From Clostridiales bacterium (GTDB taxonomy: Bacteria; Bacillota; Clostridia; Oscillospirales; CAG-272): 12,228 nucleotides of DNA. Of the stretch, positions 7,498-12,228 are shown in pieces. The notes below the pieces were generated by a model. That model ran no database searches. It was not told the DNA's origin and was given only the letters and a program-made list of their open reading frames with translations. A program made the position numbers and the translations under genes. Within the stretch, counting starts at the first letter, position 1; each line of letters begins with the position of its first letter. The DNA is taken from the NCBI GenBank assembly GCA_012511425.1, contig JAAZGC010000019.1, positions 1 to 12,228 on the forward strand. The letters are read 5' to 3'.

Positions 7498-8748
7498 TTA
7501 TTCGTATACCCCTATGAAATTAAGCTCCGGTTCCGAGAATTTTATGCCGGAAAAGCTTACCCGCCCTTTTATCGGGGCAAGGTAGCCGAGAACTTCATCA
7601 ATACCCTCGGCGGTGTGCTTTCCGACGGAAAGCCGTATGACGGGGTCCTCTGTCGTGTCGGATAAAAGCTCCGGGATTATCGCTTCATATATTGCGGCGG
7701 CGTCCGCCTCGTCCGGAACAAATATATTCCAGTCCCAGACAACGAATCCCTCAGCTTTTATCTCATCATAATCGGCGTTCAGAATGTGGAATTTGTCCGA
7801 CCACGAGCCGTTCGGCGCCCGAACGAGCCTTGTCCGGCTTTTTATCACCCGGTCGAGCATGGCGTTTTCTTCTTTCAGCTCGGAAATGAAATTTCCGATA
7901 TCTTCGGCAAAGAATTTCTCATCAAGCGATATCGAGTGCAGCCCTATCGAATGGCCGCCGGCTGCAATCCGGGTGATAAGCTCCGGATAAGCGGCGATGC
8001 CCGCCCCGGTCACGAAAAATGTCGCGCTGACATTGTGTTTTTCGAGCACGCCGAGCAGTTCCGATGTATATTCGTTCGGGCAGTCTTCGAAGGTAAAGCG
8101 CACCCGGTCGTAGCTTATGTCTTCAATGTCGCGCTCTTCGGTCGTCTCGGTTTCCGGTTCGGTCGTTTTTGCCGGCGGCTTCGGCGCCGTTGTTTCGGGA
8201 GTATATGCCGCCGCCAGAAGACCGGGATTGTAAGTCGCAAGCAGCTGATCGAGCGATGTCTGGGTCTTGTCGTCGGATATCCTTACCGCAGTCCCGGCGG
8301 ATGATGCCAGCACTTCAAAATCGAGTCCGAAATATGAGCAGACCCTCTCCGCCGGCACCCAGATAGTGCCGGAGCGCAGCATATACGTCTTGAAATAAAA
8401 CATCCCGCTGTCTTCGGTGTATGCGAACATCATCGTTTCGTTGTCGATCGTGAAGTATTTGTCCCCCTTGGAAATGACGGTGTTTTTGTAAAAGGAGGAA
8501 TACTTGACTTCAACTCCGTCAAGCTTTGAAAAGACGGTTATCGGCACAAACCACACCGAGGCTATCTGCGTCCAGTAATAAAGCTCCTCGTCATACCACG
8601 GCTCGTCGTTTATGAATTTCGAAGGCGACGAGCTGTCTTTTTTCACGGCGCGCAGCGAAAAGACCCCGGCGAAAGTTCCGCCGAAGATAAGTACGGCCAA
8701 AATCACGGCCGCCGTGCGCAATGTCCGGTTACAGCTCGTTTTCTTCAT
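7498..8748 (-). CDS. Membrane-anchored CuAO-N1-like plus degenerate NodB polysaccharide deacetylase protein, probably catalytically inactive
   Basis: This 416-residue protein has an N-terminal signal anchor (about 10-32). Residues of about 50-160 resemble copper-amine-oxidase N-terminal repeats (stalk modules), with FVPITVFSKLDGVEV and WVPAERVCSYFGLDFEV. A Thr/Pro/Glu-rich linker follows (about 184-208), then a NodB/PdaA-like domain (about 214-400). Key NodB residues are changed. TFDDGP is TFEDCP (219-224), so the catalytic Asp is Glu. The HxxxH metal motif is H271-SIS-L275, losing the second ligand. The ILLH His becomes S374 in IRLSVGKHTAEGI. The RxPxG motif survives as RAPNG (310-314). PdaA-type enzymes deacetylate wall MurNAc or GlcNAc; this copy probably binds glycan or senses rather than catalyses. 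It lies between the DUF3810 gene and walR. The ATG at 8748 is 19 nt after the previous stop, with a weak GGAA site; a longer start at 8811 would overlap the previous gene. Confidence 0.85.
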   Translation of the reverse strand: MKKTSCNRTLRTAAVILAVLIFGGTFAGVFSLRAVKKDSSSPSKFINDEPWYDEELYYWTQIASVWFVPITVFSKLDGVEVKYSSFYKNTVISKGDKYFTIDNETMMFAYTEDSGMFYFKTYMLRSGTIWVPAERVCSYFGLDFEVLASSAGTAVRISDDKTQTSLDQLLATYNPGLLAAAYTPETTAPKPPAKTTEPETETTEERDIEDISYDRVRFTFEDCPNEYTSELLGVLEKHNVSATFFVTGAGIAAYPELITRIAAGGHSIGLHSISLDEKFFAEDIGNFISELKEENAMLDRVIKSRTRLVRAPNGSWSDKFHILNADYDEIKAEGFVVWDWNIFVPDEADAAAIYEAIIPELLSDTTEDPVIRLSVGKHTAEGIDEVLGYLAPIKGRVSFSGIKFSEPELNFIGVYE

Positions 8749-8767
8749 TTTCTTAAATTTTCCGGTT

Positions 8768-9955
8768 TTATGCTTCCGGTTTTTCGATAACCGGCAGTTC
8801 AATCGTGTCAAACGAATCCCGGTAATAAGCCACCGCCAGGTCTACCACGAGTCCGTAGCTCTTTGTACCCTGAGGCTGTCCCGACGCTTTCAGATAGCTG
8901 TCGTTCACCGAGTCGGTAACCTCCGCCGCCTTGCTTTCCCGATATTTATCAAAGAAGCGGTTGTAAGCCACCATTTCATAATAAGGCCGGGGGTCCATCT
9001 CCCGGAAGAAGGCCATATAAAGGTCCTTGTCCGCCGAATAAAGCGCGCTTAAAACATACTCAAGCATATTCTGGTAAGCGCTGTAAAGGATATAAGGGTC
9101 GTCGCTCTCTATCGATACAATGAAGGCGAGGAAATTCGCCTCGTCCTCGCGGTTTATCCCCCGCTGATGCGAAAGCTCGTGGCAGGCGGTGAAGGGCAGG
9201 GTGTAGTCGGGGAAATTCGTGTTTATGTTGGCTTCTCCGGTGTAAAGGGTATAAACGCCGGAGAGATGAGTGTATGTCATCGGCTCGCTCAGCAGAATCG
9301 GCTTCACCCGTGAATAAAAAGTCGGGATGAAGTCGTATTTTTCCGACGCCTTTTCATAAGCGCCGATCAGCTTGTCGTTCATCGCCTTTATCGAATAAGG
9401 CATGACCGATGCCCCGCTGCCGCCGAAGACGACGCGGTTAAGGTATTTATTTTCATTTTCCCGCAGCAGGCAGGCGGTTTTGTAAAGCTCCTCACCGCTG
9501 ACGTTCTGTCTGTCAAGCCCTAATTTTTTGTCGACGGTCGTGGTATTATATCCGGCGATATAGCCTATCGACAGCAGGATATAAACGTAAGCCGCAACGG
9601 CAAAGACGGAGGTTATGAGCTTCCATACATTCCTGCTGCCCTTGATCGACATAATGATAACGGCGGTTAAAAATGCGATTATCCCGAAAGGGAGCAGCAA
9701 AACGACGATCTCCCCGAGCGAAAAGGGAAGAATATTTGTCGGCTGCGCGATGATGCACCTGACGGCGGCGCAGACGGTAAGGTTCCAGAAGTCGGCAAAC
9801 GCAACGCTTCGGTAGGAAATTATATGCACCGGCACCCCCAAAATGGCAATTATGAATACAACCAGCGCAGCCGGCGTCATATAATCGAATATCCGGCTTC
9901 GTTTTTTGGTTTTTTCATCGGATATTTCTATCGCTGCCGGTTTATTGTCTGTCAA
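8768..9955 (-). CDS. DUF3810-family membrane protein with HExxH motif (putative metallopeptidase)
   Basis: This 395-residue protein has three membrane helices near the N-terminus (about 27-47, 80-102 and 113-135) and then a large domain of mostly helical character. That domain holds HELSH (H259, E260, H263) followed by NREDEANF (269-275), the pattern of a gluzincin-type zinc site in which a Glu of the second motif would be the third ligand. The first membrane segments include the LPFSLGEI signature that I associate with DUF3810. Function and substrate are unknown, and the side of the membrane on which the HExxH lies is not established. The start is TTG, 2 nt after the stop of the pseudouridine synthase gene. 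AAGGAG (9961-9966) is embedded in that gene's last codons. An ATG further in would delete the conserved N-terminal helix, so TTG is preferred. Confidence 0.82.
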   Translation of the reverse strand: MTDNKPAAIEISDEKTKKRSRIFDYMTPAALVVFIIAILGVPVHIISYRSVAFADFWNLTVCAAVRCIIAQPTNILPFSLGEIVVLLLPFGIIAFLTAVIIMSIKGSRNVWKLITSVFAVAAYVYILLSIGYIAGYNTTTVDKKLGLDRQNVSGEELYKTACLLRENENKYLNRVVFGGSGASVMPYSIKAMNDKLIGAYEKASEKYDFIPTFYSRVKPILLSEPMTYTHLSGVYTLYTGEANINTNFPDYTLPFTACHELSHQRGINREDEANFLAFIVSIESDDPYILYSAYQNMLEYVLSALYSADKDLYMAFFREMDPRPYYEMVAYNRFFDKYRESKAAEVTDSVNDSYLKASGQPQGTKSYGLVVDLAVAYYRDSFDTIELPVIEKPEA

Positions 9956-9957
9956 GT

Positions 9958-10863
9958 TTACTCCTTATACAGCCGCCTGATGTCGGGCGGCGGCTCTGAA
10001 ACAATAGTGATTTGATTTTCTCCGAAAGGATCGGGGAAGCTAAGTTTCGATGCGTGCAGCGCCTGTCTTTCTATAAGCGGCGATCCTGCGCCGTAAAGCG
10101 TATCGCCCAGAATCGGGCAGCCCGCCGTTTTAAAATGCACCCTCAGCTGATGCGTCCGTCCGGTTATCGGCTCAGTTTCGACCACGGCTCCGCCGAAGAA
10201 ACTTTTTCCTATAGTCTTGTACCGGGTCGATGCAAACTCCGACGGCTTGCCTTTTTCCGCCGATTCCCGCTCGATTATGCTGCCGCCTTTTCGGCGGATA
10301 TAGCTTTCGATAATCCCCTGACTTGGTTCTATAATACCGTCCAAAACGGCGAGATAAGTCTTTTCCACCTTGCCCGCGATAAGCTGCTTTGACATAATCG
10401 ACGCCGCCGGCTGATCCTTCGCACAGAGCACTATCCCGGAAGTGTCCCGGTCAAGCCGGTTCACCGGACGAAAGACAAACGGGACGCCGCGGCTCTTGAA
10501 CAGCCCCGAGGCGGCGTTCAGAAGGCTGTCGTCAAGATGCCCGCGCGATATATGCGTCGGCATGAAAGGTGGCTTGTCGAAAGCGATAAGCCGCTCGTCT
10601 TCGTAAAGAATCGAAACGCCGGAGCTTTCAAAGTCGGTTGGCGGGGCGTAATTCATGTTTGCGGCAGACTCCCTGTCTTCGAATGAAAGGGTAAGCACAT
10701 CGCCTTCGCTAAGCACCTGCCGCACTGTGGCAAATTCGCCGTTGACAAGTATCCCGCCCTCGGTAGTCTTGAGACGGATGCAGATCCGCCTTGATATATC
10801 CCTCCGGCGCAGGAAAGCTTTAATGTCCTTTCCCGCGTCGGATTCGGATATTATGTATTCCAT
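9958..10863 (-). CDS. RluA-family RNA pseudouridine synthase
   Basis: This 301-residue cytoplasmic enzyme isomerises uridines to pseudouridine, usually in 23S rRNA. An S4-type RNA-binding domain occupies about 10-65 (ISRRICIRLKTTEGGILVNG...LSEGDVLTL). The RluA catalytic domain follows, with FDKPPFMPTH (95-104), the catalytic motif NRLDRDTSG (135-143) with D138 as nucleophile, VEKTYLAVLDG and GRTHQLRVHF. The first residue of the usual HRLDxxTSG is Asn here. The catalytic Asp, the KTY motif and the THQLRVH motif are present, so it should be active. The target site (RluC-, RluD- or other type) cannot be assigned. The start lies 10 nt after ilvE without a clear Shine-Dalgarno, suggesting coupling. 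The last codons carry the ribosome site of the DUF3810 gene. Confidence 0.93.
   Translation of the reverse strand: MEYIISESDAGKDIKAFLRRRDISRRICIRLKTTEGGILVNGEFATVRQVLSEGDVLTLSFEDRESAANMNYAPPTDFESSGVSILYEDERLIAFDKPPFMPTHISRGHLDDSLLNAASGLFKSRGVPFVFRPVNRLDRDTSGIVLCAKDQPAASIMSKQLIAGKVEKTYLAVLDGIIEPSQGIIESYIRRKGGSIIERESAEKGKPSEFASTRYKTIGKSFFGGAVVETEPITGRTHQLRVHFKTAGCPILGDTLYGAGSPLIERQALHASKLSFPDPFGENQITIVSEPPPDIRRLYKE
9961..9966 (-). promoter_or_regulatory. Ribosome binding site fixing the TTG start of the DUF3810 gene
   Basis: AAGGAG lies 5 nt upstream of the TTG at 9953-9955 and overlaps the Lys-Glu codons just before the stop of the pseudouridine synthase gene. It makes the TTG the obvious start and implies tight translational linkage. 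Confidence 0.8.
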
Positions 10864-10873
10864 CTATACCGGT

Positions 10874-11944
10874 TTATTCGACGACAACCGACCAGCCTTC
10901 CGGTCCTTCGGCCTTGCCCCACTGAATCGCGGTGAGGCTGTCGTAAAGCTTCTGGCTGACAGGACCGATCTTTCCTCCGTTGAGGATCATCTTGTTGCCG
11001 TCGTCATTAAGCTCGCCGATCGGAGAGATTACCGCGGCGGTTCCGGTACCGAAGGCTTCGTCGAGTCTTCCTTCATCGTTTGCGCGGACGATCTCTTCGA
11101 GGGATATCTTCCGCTCGGTCACCTTGTATCCCCAGCTCTTCAGCAGATGTATGCAGGAATCGCGGGTAACGCCGGGAAGAATCGAGCCTTCGTCGAGCGA
11201 AGGGGTAAGCACATCTCCGTCGACGACGAAAAAGACGTTCATCGCGCCGACTTCGTCGATGTATTTATGCTCAATTCCGTCAAGCCAGAGCACCTGAGCG
11301 TAGCCCATCTCCTCGGCTTTCTGCTGACCGATGAGGGAGCAGGCGTAGTTTCCGCCGACCTTCGCGTATCCGGTTCCGCCTCTGACGGCGCGGGTGTAGT
11401 GCTTTTCTACGAAAATCCTGACCGGATTTATCCCCGAGGCGTAATATGCGCCGACAGGGGAAAGGATTATCGCGAAAAGATAGCTTTCCGACGGATGAAC
11501 TCCCAAAAACGGGTCGGTCGCGATGATAAAGGGACGTATATACAGCGAAGTTCCCGGTTTGGTCGGAATCCAGTCGGCGTCGTATTTAACGATGGCTTTG
11601 ACGGCGTCGATGAAATCTTCCTGCGGAAGTTCGGGGATAATCATTCTTTGGTTGGTTCGGTTCAGCCGCTTTGCGTTCATGTCGGGGCGGAAGAGCAGAA
11701 TCTTGCCCTCCGGCGAGAGATAAGCTTTCATACCCTCAAACATCTCCTGTGCGTAATGGAATACCATTGTCGCGGGCGAGAGGGAGAGGTTTTCGAACGG
11801 AACTATCCGCGCGTCATGCCAGCCCTGTCCTTCGTTATAATCCATCAGGAACATATGGTCGGTGAAATAGCGGCCGAAGCCTAATTTTGTCTGATCCGGC
11901 TTTTCTTTTTTATTTTGAGTCGGGGTTATTTTGATATTGAGCAT
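10874..11944 (-). CDS. ilvE: Branched-chain amino acid aminotransferase, class IV PLP fold
   Basis: IlvE catalyses the last step of valine, leucine and isoleucine synthesis, or the first of their breakdown, exchanging amino groups with 2-oxoglutarate/glutamate. The 356-residue length and a lead segment ending in FTDHMFLMDY match the longer eukaryote/Firmicute-type BCAT rather than the approximately 305-residue E. coli type. The PLP lysine is K195 in GYAKVGGNYACSL. Other class IV motifs are HYAQEMFEGMKAY (63-75), RPFIIATD (137-144), DEVGAMNVFF (230-239) and FGTGTAAVISPIGEL (298-312). The start is ATG with GGAGGA 6 nt upstream (11951-11956). No other ilv or leu genes are nearby, and the short leader has no room for a T-box. 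It is first in a run of eight genes ending with walI, an unusual partnership. Confidence 0.96.
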   Translation of the reverse strand: MLNIKITPTQNKKEKPDQTKLGFGRYFTDHMFLMDYNEGQGWHDARIVPFENLSLSPATMVFHYAQEMFEGMKAYLSPEGKILLFRPDMNAKRLNRTNQRMIIPELPQEDFIDAVKAIVKYDADWIPTKPGTSLYIRPFIIATDPFLGVHPSESYLFAIILSPVGAYYASGINPVRIFVEKHYTRAVRGGTGYAKVGGNYACSLIGQQKAEEMGYAQVLWLDGIEHKYIDEVGAMNVFFVVDGDVLTPSLDEGSILPGVTRDSCIHLLKSWGYKVTERKISLEEIVRANDEGRLDEAFGTGTAAVISPIGELNDDGNKMILNGGKIGPVSQKLYDSLTAIQWGKAEGPEGWSVVVE

Positions 11945-11978
11945 GGTTTCTCCTCCGTATGAAATACTTATCTATTAT

Positions 11979-12007
11979 ATTATAATACCTTGTGCATTAT
12001 TTTTCAA
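11979..12007 (-). promoter_or_regulatory. Sigma-A-type promoter of the ilvE...walI operon
   Basis: On the minus strand the -35 TTGAAA (12002-12007) and -10 TATAAT (11979-11984) are separated by exactly 17 bp. Predicted start is near 11972, giving a leader of about 28 nt with a strong Shine-Dalgarno. A second overlapping TATAAT at 11974-11979 could shift the start by 5 nt. No equally good promoter was found before walR, so this may drive the whole operon. Confidence 0.8.
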
Positions 12008-12011
12008 CCCG

Positions 12012-12028
12012 ATTATAATAAATTTACA
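12012..12028 (-). promoter_or_regulatory. Candidate WalR box upstream of the ilvE-wal operon promoter
   Basis: The minus strand reads TGTAAA-TTTAT-TATAAT. The known WalR site is two TGTWAH half-sites separated by 5 bp; the first half is perfect and the second has one mismatch (A for G), 11 of 12 overall. It ends 4 bp upstream of the -35 and is centred near -48 of the predicted start, a usual position for an OmpR-family activator. The region is AT-rich, so a chance match is possible. Confidence 0.4.
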
Positions 12029-12052
12029 TCCAATCGGTTAATTTTCAATATA

Positions 12053-12086
12053 AAAATCGCCGCTCCCGTAGAAGCGGCGCGATTTT
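12053..12086 (-). terminator. Intrinsic terminator after the serpin gene
   Basis: On the minus strand AAAATC-(GC)-GCCGCT pairs with AGCGGC-GATTTT around an 8-nt loop. This gives a 12-bp stem with a 2-nt bulge, running into TTTTTATATT. It starts 33 nt after the serpin stop codon and separates that gene from the ilvE promoter. The A-tract on the other arm could make it work in both directions. Confidence 0.8.
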
Positions 12087-12119
12087 ACGGAGTTTTCGGG
12101 TCAATACCCGTCAATGAAA

Positions 12120-12228
12120 TTATTCGGCGTTGTTGTATCTGCCGATAAAGAGTATCTCTCCGGTCTCGTTGTCGCGGATAAGATAGGTAAACGGCCTGTC
12201 GCAGATAAACTCGATCGGTTTTTCGGGA
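12120..12228 (-). CDS. Serpin (serine protease inhibitor), C-terminal end (cut by window edge)
   Basis: The last 36 codons, including the TAA stop, of a gene that begins beyond the right edge are present. The translation reads FICDRPFTYLI then RDNETGEILFIGRYN. This is the strongly conserved serpin C-terminus (family pattern DRPFxFxIRxxxTGxxLFxGRxxxP). It forms the strands that follow the reactive-centre loop, including the P-F residues of DRPF. Serpins trap target serine or cysteine proteases by suicide inhibition. Bacterial forms are usually exported and occur in gut Clostridia and in cellulosome producers. The reactive loop, signal peptide and any dockerin or anchor lie outside the window, so target and location are unknown. 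The gene ends in its own terminator and is not part of the ilvE operon. Confidence 0.88.
   Translation of the reverse strand, partial: PEKPIEFICDRPFTYLIRDNETGEILFIGRYNNAE

Noticed and set aside
8749..8811. Longer N-terminus for the NodB-like protein from 8811
   Set aside because: It would overlap the 3' end of the DUF3810 gene by 44 nt and put 21 more polar residues before a signal anchor that already has a basic start at 8748.
10655..11884. A 409-codon open frame on the plus strand, opposite ilvE and the pseudouridine synthase gene
   Set aside because: It is antisense to two well-supported enzymes, has no recognisable domain, and is of the kind expected opposite GC-biased codons.
11945..12119. 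Possible T-box, riboswitch or small RNA in the intergenic region before ilvE
   Set aside because: The promoter lies about 35 bp from the ATG, so there is no room for a leader structure; the remainder is explained by the serpin terminator and the promoter region.
1..12228. CRISPR arrays, tRNA/rRNA genes, insertion sequences, prophage or defence genes
   Set aside because: No regularly spaced repeats, no cloverleaf or rRNA sequence, no transposase or integrase motifs; coding density leaves no unexplained stretch over 300 bases.

Overview
The window is about 12.2 kb of compact bacterial chromosome, and every supported gene lies on the minus strand. Gene content points to a Firmicute of the class Clostridia, probably a gut-type Oscillospirales or Ruminococcaceae lineage. 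The evidence is a WalRKHI cell-wall two-component locus, strong GGAGG ribosome sites, TTG starts, sigma-A-type promoters, a DUF3810 protein and a bacterial serpin. Codon use is moderately GC-rich by eye. The taxonomic placement is inference.

In transcription order (right to left), the window opens with the last 35 codons of a serpin and its intrinsic terminator. Next is an intergenic region with a well-formed sigma-A promoter (TTGAAA, 17 bp, TATAAT) and, just upstream of its -35, a near-match to a WalR box. From this promoter an eight-gene run reads without a break: ilvE (branched-chain aminotransferase), an RluA-family pseudouridine synthase, a DUF3810 membrane protein with an HExxH motif, a membrane-anchored NodB-like protein whose catalytic residues are mostly replaced, then walR, walK, walH and walI. 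Gaps are 2 to 23 nt and walH overlaps walI, so these look like one operon. A weak hairpin follows walI.

A second unit starts from its own promoter (TTTACT, 17 bp, TATAAT) and carries murA, a HAD phosphatase/phosphoglucomutase-like gene one base later, and after a 10-bp perfect hairpin the start of nagA, cut by the window edge. The theme is cell-envelope homeostasis. MurA commits UDP-GlcNAc to peptidoglycan, NagA returns GlcNAc-6-P to central pools, and WalRK with WalHI controls wall remodelling in Firmicutes.

The most interesting point is the pair of extracytoplasmic genes directly ahead of walR. One is a deacetylase-fold protein that has lost a metal ligand and catalytic residues and is joined to a copper-amine-oxidase-N-like domain. 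The other is a putative membrane metallopeptidase. With the possible WalR box at the head of the operon, they are candidates for accessory sensing or output parts of a WalRK circuit. This is a hypothesis drawn from context. No tRNA, rRNA, CRISPR array, insertion sequence or prophage gene was seen.
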